Source: Methylibium petroleiphilum PM1 (GTDB taxonomy: Bacteria; Pseudomonadota; Gammaproteobacteria; Burkholderiales; Burkholderiaceae_C). From it: a stretch of DNA of 64,000 nucleotides. The notes beneath the pieces were generated by a model. That model saw only the letters and a list, made by a program, of their open reading frames with translations. It was not told where the DNA came from and searched no databases. Of this stretch, positions 34,736-45,299 are shown piece by piece. The stretch covers positions 2,852,001-2,916,000 of the forward strand of contig NC_008825.1 of the NCBI RefSeq assembly GCF_000015725.1. The letters are read 5' to 3'. The position numbers and the translations under genes are program-made. Each line of letters starts with the position of its first letter. The first letter of the stretch is position 1.

Positions 34736-35356
34736 ATGGACACCCCTGGCAACCTCTTCGTCGTTGCGGCCCCCAGCGGGGCCGGCAAATCGAGCCTGGT
34801 CAAGGCGCTGCTCGAACTGGACTCGCACCTCGCGGTCTCTATTTCGCACACCACCCGGCCGCCGCGCGGGCAGGAGGTCGAGGGACGCGAATACCATTTC
34901 ATCGAGGAGCCGACCTTTCGCGACATGGTCATGGAGGGCGCGTTCTTCGAATGGGCGGAGGTGCACGGCAACCTGTACGGAACGTCGCGCATCGCGATCG
35001 AACAGCGATTGCAGGATGGCGAGGACGTCGTGCTGGAGATCGATTGGCAGGGCGCGCTGCAGATCAAGCGGCTGTTCCCGAACGCCGTGCTGATCTTCAT
35101 CCTGCCGCCGAGCTGGGACGAACTGCTCCAGCGCCTGCAGCGCCGCGGCGAGGACCCGCCGCCGGTCATCGAGACCCGGATGGCCAACGCCCGCCTCGAG
35201 GTGGCCCAGGCAAAGCACTTCGACTACGTGGTCATCAACGCGGTGTTCGAGACGGCCTTGTTCGACCTGAAAGCCATCGTCCACGCGCAGCGGCTAAAAT
35301 ACTCTCGTCTGCGCCGCAGCAAGGCGGCCGTGTTCCGGGCTCTGCACCTGGACTGA
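34736..35356 (+). CDS. gmk: Guanylate kinase
   Basis: A 206-residue kinase. The P-loop is [19 protein letters not shown], followed by [20 protein letters not shown] (GMP binding) and the lid with [17 protein letters not shown]. It phosphorylates GMP to GDP. Start ATG 34736. In most relatives it is expressed with yicC. The island insertion removes that read-through, so gmk must rely on a promoter within the island end or a private one. Confidence 0.98.
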   Translation: MDTPGNLFVVAAPSGAGKSSLVKALLELDSHLAVSISHTTRPPRGQEVEGREYHFIEEPTFRDMVMEGAFFEWAEVHGNLYGTSRIAIEQRLQDGEDVVLEIDWQGALQIKRLFPNAVLIFILPPSWDELLQRLQRRGEDPPPVIETRMANARLEVAQAKHFDYVVINAVFETALFDLKAIVHAQRLKYSRLRRSKAAVFRALHLD

Positions 35357-35387
35357 TTCCCTTCACACCCTCCCCGGAGCACCGTCC

Positions 35388-35591
35388 ATGGCCCGCATCA
35401 CCGTCGAAGACTGCCTGACCAAGATCCCGAACCGCTTCCAGCTCGTGCTGGCAGCCACCTACCGGGCTCGCATGCTGAGCCAGGGCCATGCGCCCAAGGT
35501 CGAGAGCAAGAACAAGCCCGGCGTGACCGCGCTGCGCGAGATCGCCGAAGGCCATGTGGGCCTGGAGATGCTGCGCAAGGTGCCGGTCTAA
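35388..35591 (+). CDS. rpoZ: RNA polymerase omega subunit
   Basis: A 67-residue protein ([20 protein letters not shown], later [15 protein letters not shown]). It is the standard omega subunit, which binds beta-prime and forms part of a ppGpp site. It lies 31 bases after gmk, in the usual gmk-rpoZ-spoT cluster, although spoT is now 2.3 kb away with the sulfur cassette in between. Confidence 0.98.
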   Translation: MARITVEDCLTKIPNRFQLVLAATYRARMLSQGHAPKVESKNKPGVTALREIAEGHVGLEMLRKVPV

Positions 35592-35611
35592 AGCCTCACG
35601 CCCGCTCGCGA

Positions 35612-35643
35612 ACGGCCCGCCTCGGCGGGCCGTCGTCATTTTG
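35612..35643 (+). terminator. Intrinsic terminator after rpoZ
   Basis: The arms ACGGCCCGC (35612-35620) and GCGGGCCGT (35625-35633) form a 9-bp stem with a 4-base loop, followed by CGTCATTTT. It ends the gmk-rpoZ unit, 20 bases after the rpoZ stop. Confidence 0.85.
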
Positions 35644-35654
35644 GCGGCCCCGCC

Positions 35655-36092
35655 TCAGGCGACGCCGGTTGCGGTGATGCGCCGGCGCCGCTCCAACAGC
35701 TCGAACGCGCCCATGCCGACGAGCATCGCCGCCACGAACACCAGCGCCTTGAACTCGCCCATGCCCAAGGCGACCAGTCCGGGACCGGGGCAGAACCCGG
35801 CCAGGCCCCAGCCTACGCCGAACACCAGGCTGCCCAGCACCAGCCGGCGATCGATGTCGCGGGCCGCGGGCAATTGCATCGCAGCCCCCAGCAGGGACAC
35901 GGTGCGGCGGCGCGCGACGAGGAACGCCACCGTTCCCACGGCGATCGCTCCGGCCATCACGAAGGCCAGCGACGGATCCCACGGGCCGGCGAGGTTCAGG
36001 AAACCGATCACCTTGGCCGGATTGGTCATGCCGGCGACGATGAGGCCCAGGCCGAACAGCAGGCCGGCCAGCAGGGACGTGAAGATCAGCAT
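35655..36092 (-). CDS. YeeE/YedE-type half transporter (DUF6691-like)
   Basis: A 145-residue membrane protein (GLLFGLGLIVAGMTNPAKVI, then GSLVFGVGWGLAGFCPGPGL). It has the paired GMTNPAKV and GxCPGP motifs of half-length YeeE/YedE sulfur-import proteins. The family imports thiosulfate or related reduced sulfur compounds, with a conserved cysteine relaying the sulfur atom. It pairs with the next half (36104-36538), with 11 bases between. Start ATG 36092; longer reading frames run into the other gene. It is downstream of the BigR-like repressor and probably controlled by it. Confidence 0.85.
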   Translation of the reverse strand: MLIFTSLLAGLLFGLGLIVAGMTNPAKVIGFLNLAGPWDPSLAFVMAGAIAVGTVAFLVARRRTVSLLGAAMQLPAARDIDRRLVLGSLVFGVGWGLAGFCPGPGLVALGMGEFKALVFVAAMLVGMGAFELLERRRRITATGVA

Positions 36093-36103
36093 GGCGACGC
36101 TCC

Positions 36104-36538
36104 TCAGAAACCGAACACGTGGCGGACCGCGAACACGGTGGCAAAACCCGCGGCCATGAACGTCGCCGTGGCGACGAGCGAGCGCGGCGACAGCCGCGAC
36201 AGACCGCAGATGCCGTGGCCGCTCGTGCATCCCGAGCCGTAGCGGCTGCCGGCCCCGACCAGCACGCCGGCCACGACGAGCGTGCCGAAACCCGCGTCGA
36301 TCTGCGCCTTTGGCAGCGCGGCGAACAGCAGGTAGACGAACGGTGCGCCGATCAGGCCGGCCACGAAGGCGACGCGCCAAGCCGCATCGCCCCAGACGGG
36401 TCGCAGCAGGCCCCCGACGATGCCGCTGATGCCGGCGATCCTGCCGTTCAGCAGCACGAAGGCCGCCGCGGCCAGTCCGATCAGCAGGCCGCCGGCGAGC
36501 GCGGACCACGGGGTGTAGGCATTCCAGTCGATGTTCAC
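36104..36538 (-). CDS. YeeE/YedE-type half transporter with SGCTSGHG motif
   Basis: A 144-residue membrane protein. [19 protein letters not shown] and the central [20 protein letters not shown] are hallmarks of the YeeE/YedE family; the cysteine in GCTSGHG contacts the sulfur substrate. It is the partner of the DUF6691-like half downstream. The stop of the BigR-like gene upstream (36542) is three bases away, so repressor and transporter are co-transcribed. In sulfide-oxidising bacteria similar pairs are in the bigR regulon. Confidence 0.88.
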   Translation of the reverse strand: MNIDWNAYTPWSALAGGLLIGLAAAAFVLLNGRIAGISGIVGGLLRPVWGDAAWRVAFVAGLIGAPFVYLLFAALPKAQIDAGFGTLVVAGVLVGAGSRYGSGCTSGHGICGLSRLSPRSLVATATFMAAGFATVFAVRHVFGF

Positions 36539-36541
36539 GGC

Positions 36542-36862
36542 TCATTCCTCGGGACAGTAGAGGCGGTAGAGCACCGCCAGGATCTCGAGCATCGCGGGAT
36601 CCGCGACGCTGTAGAAGATGTGCTTTCCTTGTCGCCGCGTGCTGACCACGCCCTCGGCGCGCAGGACGCCGAGCTGTTGCGACAGCGTCGGCTGGCGGAT
36701 GGCGAGTTGCTCCTCCAACTCGCTGACGCAGCGCTCGCCCTGCGACAGCTGGCACAACAGCAGCAGCCGATCCTCGTTCGCCAGCAGCTTGAGAGCCCCG
36801 ACGGCGCGCGCAGCGGCACCGCGCAGCGCGCCGGGGTCGATGGCAGTGGAGGTGGACTTCAC
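36542..36862 (-). CDS. BigR/SqrR-like ArsR family redox repressor
   Basis: A 106-residue winged helix protein (LKLLANEDRLLLLCQLSQGE, then QLAIRQPTLSQQLGVLRAEG and GKHIFYSVADPAM). Two cysteines at the places used by BigR and SqrR for persulfide sensing are present, one in LLLCQLSQGERCV and one in YRLYCPEE near the C-terminus. Formation of a di- or tetrasulfide bridge releases the repressor from DNA. Start is GTG 36862; earlier in-frame residues are AT-rich promoter. Divergent from the MBL-fold gene at 36954, it likely represses both directions. Confidence 0.87.
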   Translation of the reverse strand: MKSTSTAIDPGALRGAAARAVGALKLLANEDRLLLLCQLSQGERCVSELEEQLAIRQPTLSQQLGVLRAEGVVSTRRQGKHIFYSVADPAMLEILAVLYRLYCPEE

Positions 36863-36883
36863 GAAGCGCTCCAGGATTGGACT

Positions 36884-36917
36884 TGATATCAATATATAAA
36901 TAAATATACTATAAATC
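36884..36917. promoter_or_regulatory. AT-rich divergent operator/promoter for the BigR-like repressor
   Basis: In an otherwise GC-rich window this stretch between the repressor and the MBL gene is almost pure A/T. It begins with the perfect palindrome TTGATATCAA (36883-36892) and continues through AATATATAAATAAATATA. BigR-type repressors bind AT-rich boxes overlapping the promoter. The exact operator cannot be fixed by eye. Confidence 0.55.
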
Positions 36918-36953
36918 AACAGAGCATCTGAACCCCTGAAACAAGGCCCGCCC

Positions 36954-37853
36954 ATGAGCAAGCGAACCGCGACCCGCGCCTTCTACGATCCCCTGACCGG
37001 CACGGTCACCTACGTCGTGTGGGACACGGCGACGCGACGCGCCGCGGTGATCGACCCCCTGCTGGATTTCGAGTTCAAGGCGGGCCGCACCAGCACCGGC
37101 TCGGCCGATGCGGTGCTGGCCTGCCTGGCTGAACAGCAGTTGCAGGTGGACTGGATCCTCGAGACCCATGCCCACGCGGACCACCTGTCCGCGGCCCGCT
37201 ATCTGCAGGGGCGCGTCGGCGGGCGCATCGCCATCGGCGAGAACATCCGAGCAGTGCAGGCTGTCTTCAAGAAGATCTACAACCTCGAGCGCAGCTTCCT
37301 GCCCGACGGCAGCCAGTTCGACCACCTGTTCCGCGACGGCGAGACGTTCCGGATCGGTGAGGTGGAAGCCACTGCCTTGCTCGTTCCGGGCCATACCCCG
37401 GCCGACATGGCCTACCTCGTCGACGGCCAGGTGTTCGTGGGCGACACGCTGTTCATGCCCGACGTGGGCAGCGCCCGAGCCGACTTTCCCGGGGGTGACG
37501 CACACCAGCTCTACCGCTCCATGCGCCGCCTGCTCGATCTGCCGCCAGACACCGTGATGTACGTCTGCCACGACTATCCGCCGCCGAACCGCCCGCCGCG
37601 CTGGGAGACGACGGTCGCCGATCAACGAGCCCGCAACATCCACGTCCACGATGGCATTGGCGAGACCGAGTTCGTGGCCATGCGCACCGCACGCGACGCG
37701 CAACTCGAGGTGCCCGCGCTGATCCTGCCCTCGCTGCAGGTCAACGTACGCGCCGGGCAGCTCCCGCCAGCGGAAAGCGATGGTGTCAGTTATCTGAAGA
37801 TCCCGCTCAACGTGCTGGCGACGAAGCACGCACGCGAACCGAACCCGCGCTGA
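36954..37853 (+). CDS. MBL-fold persulfide dioxygenase-like protein (Blh/ETHE1 type)
   Basis: A 299-residue metallo-beta-lactamase fold. ILETHAHADHLSAARYLQ provides the HxHxDH metal ligands, LLVPGHTPADMAYLVDGQVF the next histidine, and FVGDTLFMPDVGSARADFPG the bridging aspartate and the ETHE1-like loop. Blh proteins oxidise glutathione persulfide to sulfite with an iron centre. The BigR partner gene is divergent 91 bases away, and the YeeE pair follows the repressor, giving a complete sulfide-response cassette. Start ATG 36954. Confidence 0.88.
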   Translation: MSKRTATRAFYDPLTGTVTYVVWDTATRRAAVIDPLLDFEFKAGRTSTGSADAVLACLAEQQLQVDWILETHAHADHLSAARYLQGRVGGRIAIGENIRAVQAVFKKIYNLERSFLPDGSQFDHLFRDGETFRIGEVEATALLVPGHTPADMAYLVDGQVFVGDTLFMPDVGSARADFPGGDAHQLYRSMRRLLDLPPDTVMYVCHDYPPPNRPPRWETTVADQRARNIHVHDGIGETEFVAMRTARDAQLEVPALILPSLQVNVRAGQLPPAESDGVSYLKIPLNVLATKHAREPNPR

Positions 37854-37932
37854 CCCGGCCGGCGCCCGTCGTTCGGCAGGGTCGTTCCGCGTTCGCTGCA
37901 GTCCGGCTCGGCGAGCGCGCTACCATGAGCCC

Positions 37933-40224
<2,292 letters not shown>

Positions 40225-40286
40225 GAACGCGGCCAGCGCCCGCGCGGGTGGGCAGAATGCGCGCGTCGCACGAACGGGAGCAAACG

Positions 40287-41477
40287 ATGCAGATCCTCGA
40301 AGGCATCAAGGTGGTCGAACTCGGCCAACTGATCGCCGGCCCCTTCGCGGCCAAGACGCTGGCCGATTTCGGCGCACGGGTCGTCAAGATCGAGCCGCCG
40401 GGCGGCGGCGATCCGCTGCGCAAGTGGCGCAAGCTGCGCGAGGGCAACTCGGTGTGGTGGGATGCGCAGTCTCGCAACAAGGAGTCGGTGGCGATCGACC
40501 TGCGCCAGCCCGAAGGCCAGGCACTGGTGCGCGAGCTGCTGGCCGACGCGGACGTGCTGATCGAGAACTTCCGACCGGGCACGCTCGAGGCCTGGGGCCT
40601 GGGCTGGGAAGCACTGCATGCGCTGAATCCGCGGCTGATCATGCTGCGCCTGTCTGGCTTCGGCCAGACCGGGCCCCGGGCGGGCGAGCCAGGCTTCGCG
40701 GCGGTGGGCGAGGCCTTTGCCGGCCTGCGCCACCTGAATGCCGAACCGGGCCGTGCACCGGTGCGGGCCGGCGTGTCGCTCGGCGACACCGTGGCCGGGC
40801 TGCACGGCGCGATGGGCGTGCTGCTGGCGCTGTACGGTCGCGATGCGCGCGGCGGCACCGGACAGATGATCGACCTGGCGCTCTACGAGGCCATGTTCAA
40901 CCTGACCGAGAGCCTGCTGCCCGAGTACGACGCGTTCGGCGAGGTGCGGCAGCCGGCCGGCGGCGCGCTGCCCGGTATCGCACCGTCGAATGCCTACCCC
41001 TGCGGCGACGGTCGCTTCGTGCTGGTGGCCGGCAACGGCGACAGCATCTTCCGCCGGCTGATGGCCGCGATCGACCGGCCCGATCTGGCCGACGACCCGG
41101 CGCTGGCGCGCAACGATGGCCGCGCCGCGCGAGCCGCTGAACTGGACACCGCGATCGGCGCGTGGACCGCGCAGCGAACACTCGACGACGTGCTGGCCGC
41201 CATGGCGGCCGCCGACGTGCCGGCGAGTCGCCTCTACACGATCGCCGACCTGGCGACCGACGCGCACTACCAAGCGCGCGGCAACATCGAGCGCATCCCC
41301 GCACTGGCGGGAGGCACGATCGCGGTGCCCGGCATCGTGCCGCGGCTGTCGGCCACGCCGGGTGCGGTGCACCGCCGCGCGCCCCGGCTCGGCGAGCACA
41401 GCGATACCGTGCTGCACGAACTGGGTCACGACGACGTGGCGATCGCCGCGCTCCGCGCGCGCAAGATCGTGGGCTGA
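40287..41477 (+). CDS. CaiB/BaiF (family III) CoA-transferase
   Basis: A 396-residue protein. It begins MQILEGIKVVELGQLIAGPF and shows KIEPPGGGDPLRKW, RNKESVAIDLRQPEGQAL and RLSGFGQTGPRAGEPGF, the standard family III set. The catalytic aspartate is expected in the SLGDTVAGLHGAMGVLLAL region. These enzymes move CoA between organic acids through an aspartyl-CoA thioester. The substrate is unknown. Start ATG 40287 has CGGGAG at 40275-40280. It follows spoT by 62 bases. Confidence 0.93.
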   Translation: MQILEGIKVVELGQLIAGPFAAKTLADFGARVVKIEPPGGGDPLRKWRKLREGNSVWWDAQSRNKESVAIDLRQPEGQALVRELLADADVLIENFRPGTLEAWGLGWEALHALNPRLIMLRLSGFGQTGPRAGEPGFAAVGEAFAGLRHLNAEPGRAPVRAGVSLGDTVAGLHGAMGVLLALYGRDARGGTGQMIDLALYEAMFNLTESLLPEYDAFGEVRQPAGGALPGIAPSNAYPCGDGRFVLVAGNGDSIFRRLMAAIDRPDLADDPALARNDGRAARAAELDTAIGAWTAQRTLDDVLAAMAAADVPASRLYTIADLATDAHYQARGNIERIPALAGGTIAVPGIVPRLSATPGAVHRRAPRLGEHSDTVLHELGHDDVAIAALRARKIVG

Positions 41478-41486
41478 CGCCGGCGG

Positions 41487-42047
41487 TCAAGCCGGTCGGG
41501 GTGGGTAGCGCACCTCGATCACCTCGATCGTCTGCGGCCCCTGCGGCGTGAGCAGCGTGACCTCGTCGCCCACACGCGCCTTCAACAGTGCCCGCGCCAC
41601 CGGCGAGATCCAGCTCACCTCGGCCTGCAGGTTGTCGGCCTCGTCGATGCCCTTGATCGTGATCGTGCGCTCGACGCCGTCGGGGGCCGCGTAGGTGACG
41701 GTCGCGCCGAAGAACACCTGGTCGCTGCCTCGATGCACGCTGGGGTCGGCCACCTCGGCGATCTCGAGTCGCTTCGTCAGGAAGCGGATGCGGCGGTCGA
41801 TCTCGCGCAGCCGCTTCTTGCCATAGAGGTAGTCGCCGTTCTCGGAGCGGTCGCCGTTCTTCGCGGCCCAGGACACGGTCTCGACCACCTTGGGACGTTC
41901 GTCGTCGAGCAGTTGCATCAACTCGGCCCGCAAGCGGGCGAAGCCCGCCGGCGTGATGTAGTTCTTGCTGCCGGCCGGCAAGGCGGGCAGCTCGAGCTCG
42001 TCGTCCTCGTCAGGCGCGTCGCTTTCCTTCGTGAAGGCCTTGCTCAT
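41487..42047 (-). CDS. greB: Transcript cleavage factor GreB
   Basis: A 186-residue GreA/GreB-family factor. The N-terminal coiled coil starts ITPAGFARLRAELMQLLDDE and its acidic tip is in GDRSENGDYLYGKKRLREID. The C-terminal FKBP-like domain ends GPQTIEVIEVRYP. It rescues backtracked RNA polymerase. An acidic leader (residues 8-25, DAPDEDDELELPAL) is extra. Start ATG 42047 is chosen over 42140, which adds unrelated residues. Convergent with the CoA-transferase, 9 bases apart. Confidence 0.94.
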   Translation of the reverse strand: MSKAFTKESDAPDEDDELELPALPAGSKNYITPAGFARLRAELMQLLDDERPKVVETVSWAAKNGDRSENGDYLYGKKRLREIDRRIRFLTKRLEIAEVADPSVHRGSDQVFFGATVTYAAPDGVERTITIKGIDEADNLQAEVSWISPVARALLKARVGDEVTLLTPQGPQTIEVIEVRYPPRPA

Positions 42048-42421
42048 GCCATCATTCTCACGCGCGTCGCCGCGGAATGAGCAAGCCCGGACATTCGGTT
42101 GAAAATGCCTTCCCTGCACCACCTCCATCGCCAGCCGCACGCCCCGCAGGGCGCGTCAGTCTGCTCGCGAACTGCACACTGATGACGCAACAGGCACAGT
42201 CGGCCAACTCCGACACCAACGGCTTCACTTGCCAAGAATTCAACCACCACTTCGAGACTGATGTTCGGCTGCATCACCGCCCGGACGCGCAGTGACGCGT
42301 GAACCTCGGCATCGACCATCTCAATAACGAGAAACTCTGAGCCTTCCATCCAGACCCGCAGCGGACATTCCACCCGGAGATATGGTTCGACCTATCACTA
42401 CCGGGATCCGGCTTATGACGG
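42048..42421. other. Non-coding gap between greB and the exopolysaccharide locus
   Basis: 374 bases. Short reading frames exist on both strands (72 codons plus strand from 42077; 109 codons minus strand from 42373), but neither resembles a protein family I know, and neither has a convincing ribosome site. It should hold the greB promoter and the end of the asnB transcript; no clear terminator hairpin is visible. Confidence 0.5.
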
Positions 42422-44287
42422 TCATGCCGGTCGCGAGATCATGGCGTTGGACCACAGGAAGGGCAGCACGCTCCACCATGCCTGCTCGCCCGACTTGAAC
42501 GTCGCCTTCGGGTCGTGCATGACACGGTGAACGAGTTTGGTGGCGCGCTCCGCGTCTACCAGGCCGCACTGCTTGAAGGCGGTGGAGTTCACCGTGTCGA
42601 GGAAGAAGCCACGCAGCGGGCCCCGCATCCAGTCGACGATCGGGGAATTGAAGCCGATCTTGTTGCGACGGTAGGCGATCTCGTGTGGCATGAACGGCGC
42701 GATGGCGTCGCGGATGATCGCCTTCGAGTAGCCGCCGCGAATCTTCGATGTCCACGGCAGTGCGAAGGCAAAGGTCGCGATCCGCCAGTCCAGGAACGGC
42801 ATGCGGATCTCGATCGATGCGGCCATACCGTAGCGATCGTAGCTACGCAGGATGGAGGGCAGCACGAAGGAGTGGGTCTGCCAGAACAGCGCGCGGCTCA
42901 GGTGATCCAGTTCTTTCCAACGGGGATGGTCGGTGTACTCACGGCCCAGGTTGGTGTGCATGCCCAGCGCGTGCTTGGCCATCGCGCTACCCATGTGCTT
43001 AGCGTAAGAAGCCAGACGGCTCGAGGGCTTGCGGAACTGGGTCGAGTTGTCGGGAACGTTGTGCTCGTAGAGATCGAGCACTTCGTTGATCTGTTGCCGG
43101 TCGGTGCCTGCATCGAGTAGCGCGTATGCCCAGTCATTGCTGTAGCCGCCGAACAACTCATCGGCCGCATGGCCGTCCAGGGTGACCGTGACACCCCCTT
43201 GCTTGATGCGGCCGTAGAGCGACATGAACGGGATAGGACTCGTAACTGTCATGTCCTCGTACAGATAGAGCATGTTCTGCAGTTGATCGATGTGCCGGGT
43301 CGGATCGATCGGCAGGATCTCCGCCTTGATGCCCGCGTGCTCAGCCACGCGTTGCGCATAGTTGGCCTCGTCCAGCGGCGTGCCGGGGAAGGAAGCGACG
43401 AAGGCATGTTGCCAGTCGGCCGACAAGCGGCTTTCGCCGCCGCGGGTTCGGTTGATATGCGCCAGCGCCGACAACACTGAACTTGAGTCCAGCCCCCCGG
43501 AGAGCGCCGTGCCGATGGTGACGTCGCTGCGCATGCGGATACGACAGGCGTCAAGGAAAAGCTCGCGCATCATCTCGACCTGCTCGCCATAAGACGAGGG
43601 GATGGTCGGGATATGGTCCAGCGTGTTCCACCAGCGCCGGCTCTGCACACGCCCCCGCACGACCTTGCCGCAATGCCCAGCCAGCAATCGCTTGACGCCC
43701 TTGATCAGGCAACGCTCCGTCGCCTCGTAGGCGAATGATGACCGTAGCGTCATGCCCTTGATGAGCGCGTCGTCGGGCTCCACCGTCGGCAGCAACGGCA
43801 GCAGCGCCTTCATCTCGGAGGCAAACGCAAAGTCCCCGTTCGGCAGTTCCGCGAAGAACAGCGGTTTCTTGCCGAAGCGATCGCGCGACAGGAAGAGGCT
43901 CTTCTCGACACGATCCCAGATCGCGAACGACCACATGCCGTTGAAGCGCAGCATGCAGGCTTCGCCCCATTGCTGATAGGCCGCGAGGATGACTTCCGTG
44001 TCCGATTCGGTGCGGAAGACGTGCCCCAGCGCCTGCAATTCGCTACGGATCTCGATGAAGTTGTAGATTTCGCCGTTAAAAGTGATCCAGTAGCGGCCTT
44101 CGCCGAAGCTCATTGGCTGCTTGCCGTTCTCGGACAGGTCGAGGATCGACAGTCGCCGGTGTCCGAGCGTCACCCCCTCCTCGATCCACATCCCCCAACC
44201 GTCGGGGCCGCGGTGGACCATGGTGTTCAGACACTGCTCGGCCTTCCCTCGATCGAGTTGGCCGACGTAACCAAAAATGCCGCACAT
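42422..44287 (-). CDS. asnB: Glutamine-hydrolysing asparagine synthetase (AsnB type)
   Basis: A 621-residue protein. The N-terminal class II glutaminase starts MCGIFGYVG with the catalytic cysteine at position 2 and has MVHRGPDGWGMW. The synthetase domain has the PP-loop GTALSGGLDSSSVLSALAHI and a C-terminal FLDWRIATFAFALPW region. Such enzymes make asparagine, but paralogues in polysaccharide loci may amidate sugar acids or other glycan parts. It is the last gene of the exopolysaccharide cluster, 49 bases after the GT2 gene. Confidence 0.93.
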   Translation of the reverse strand: MCGIFGYVGQLDRGKAEQCLNTMVHRGPDGWGMWIEEGVTLGHRRLSILDLSENGKQPMSFGEGRYWITFNGEIYNFIEIRSELQALGHVFRTESDTEVILAAYQQWGEACMLRFNGMWSFAIWDRVEKSLFLSRDRFGKKPLFFAELPNGDFAFASEMKALLPLLPTVEPDDALIKGMTLRSSFAYEATERCLIKGVKRLLAGHCGKVVRGRVQSRRWWNTLDHIPTIPSSYGEQVEMMRELFLDACRIRMRSDVTIGTALSGGLDSSSVLSALAHINRTRGGESRLSADWQHAFVASFPGTPLDEANYAQRVAEHAGIKAEILPIDPTRHIDQLQNMLYLYEDMTVTSPIPFMSLYGRIKQGGVTVTLDGHAADELFGGYSNDWAYALLDAGTDRQQINEVLDLYEHNVPDNSTQFRKPSSRLASYAKHMGSAMAKHALGMHTNLGREYTDHPRWKELDHLSRALFWQTHSFVLPSILRSYDRYGMAASIEIRMPFLDWRIATFAFALPWTSKIRGGYSKAIIRDAIAPFMPHEIAYRRNKIGFNSPIVDWMRGPLRGFFLDTVNSTAFKQCGLVDAERATKLVHRVMHDPKATFKSGEQAWWSVLPFLWSNAMISRPA

Positions 44288-44336
44288 GTGTTCGCCTTTG
44301 ACGATGCAGGATTAGAGAGTCACCTGAGCCGGCCGC

Positions 44337-45245
44337 TCAGGCCCGCGAGCCTCGAAGGCCCGACCAGAGCAGTCGGGCATAGGGCCACGAGAAATACAGG
44401 GGCCAGAGAGGTCCGCCATGGCGACGTGTGAAATGCAGCCAGGAGCGGACAGGCAGACCCTTGCGCCCGAGCAGCAAGCGCCATCGCTTGCGCAACGGCA
44501 GGGAGGTGTCGGAATGGGTGCCGCTCACCGGATTGTCGGAACAGTAGCCAATAACGCCGGCGCTGACAAAGCACCCGAACCCTGCACGTCCGGCGCGCAA
44601 CCCGTAGTCCGTATCGCCCATCGCGTGCTCGAACACAGGGTCCAGATTACCCACGCGCAGCGCAATCTCGCGTGGAATCAGCACGCAGTTGCCCTCGATC
44701 ACGTCGCAGCGCATCGGTTCGGTGGGGCTCCAGACCATCTGGTAGTTGAAGCGCCGCAGGGAGCTGCCGGCGACACGTCCGCCGTAGGTGATCCGCCCGC
44801 TGCCACGCTCTGCCATCGCACCGACGATGATGACCGGCTTGCCCTGCTCCTGCCGCAATTGCACGGACTGCCGCAGGAGCCTCCCGATCGCATCAGGCAC
44901 CAGGTGGCTGTCGTCGTTGATCCACAAGTAGTAATCGGCCGGCCGCTGCATCGCCAAGCCATAGCCCTCGTGCATGCCCCGGTTCCAGAACAGCGCCCCC
45001 GAACCGTCGATCACCTCCACCTCCGGGAAGCCGGCTCGGACCGCGGCGGCGGTGCCGTCTGAGCTTGCATCGTCCACGACGATCATCTGCAGCTCGACGT
45101 TCGCTTCGTTGGCAGACGCGTGAAGCGCCTCCAGACATGCGAGCGTCATCGGCTTGCGGTTGAAGCACGTGAGGACGCCGACGACCCTGACTGATGGCGT
45201 CGCTGCAGAAGTCTGAAGGGAGTCGGAGGCCTTTGCAGATGTCAT
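44337..45245 (-). CDS. Family 2 glycosyltransferase
   Basis: A 302-residue GT-A glycosyltransferase. VVGVLTCFNRKPMTLACLEA leads into MIVVDDASSDGTAAAV, the nucleotide-binding DD. DYYLWINDDSHLVPDAIGRL holds the DxD-like acidic motif. It resembles rhamnosyltransferases in O-antigen and exopolysaccharide clusters. Both ends lack membrane segments. Start ATG 45245 is preferred, while a GTG at 45284 would add 13 proline-rich residues. It transfers a sugar to a lipid-linked intermediate at the inner membrane. Confidence 0.88.
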   Translation of the reverse strand: MTSAKASDSLQTSAATPSVRVVGVLTCFNRKPMTLACLEALHASANEANVELQMIVVDDASSDGTAAAVRAGFPEVEVIDGSGALFWNRGMHEGYGLAMQRPADYYLWINDDSHLVPDAIGRLLRQSVQLRQEQGKPVIIVGAMAERGSGRITYGGRVAGSSLRRFNYQMVWSPTEPMRCDVIEGNCVLIPREIALRVGNLDPVFEHAMGDTDYGLRAGRAGFGCFVSAGVIGYCSDNPVSGTHSDTSLPLRKRWRLLLGRKGLPVRSWLHFTRRHGGPLWPLYFSWPYARLLWSGLRGSRA

Positions 45246-45299
45246 CGGAGCGGTCGGGGGGGTCGGCAGGGACAAGCGGGGCACACGCGCAGGGAATTG

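Noticed and set aside
42044-42373. 109-codon minus-strand frame between greB and asnB
   Set aside because: No recognisable domain, no ribosome site, and its start and end overlap regulatory space of both neighbours.
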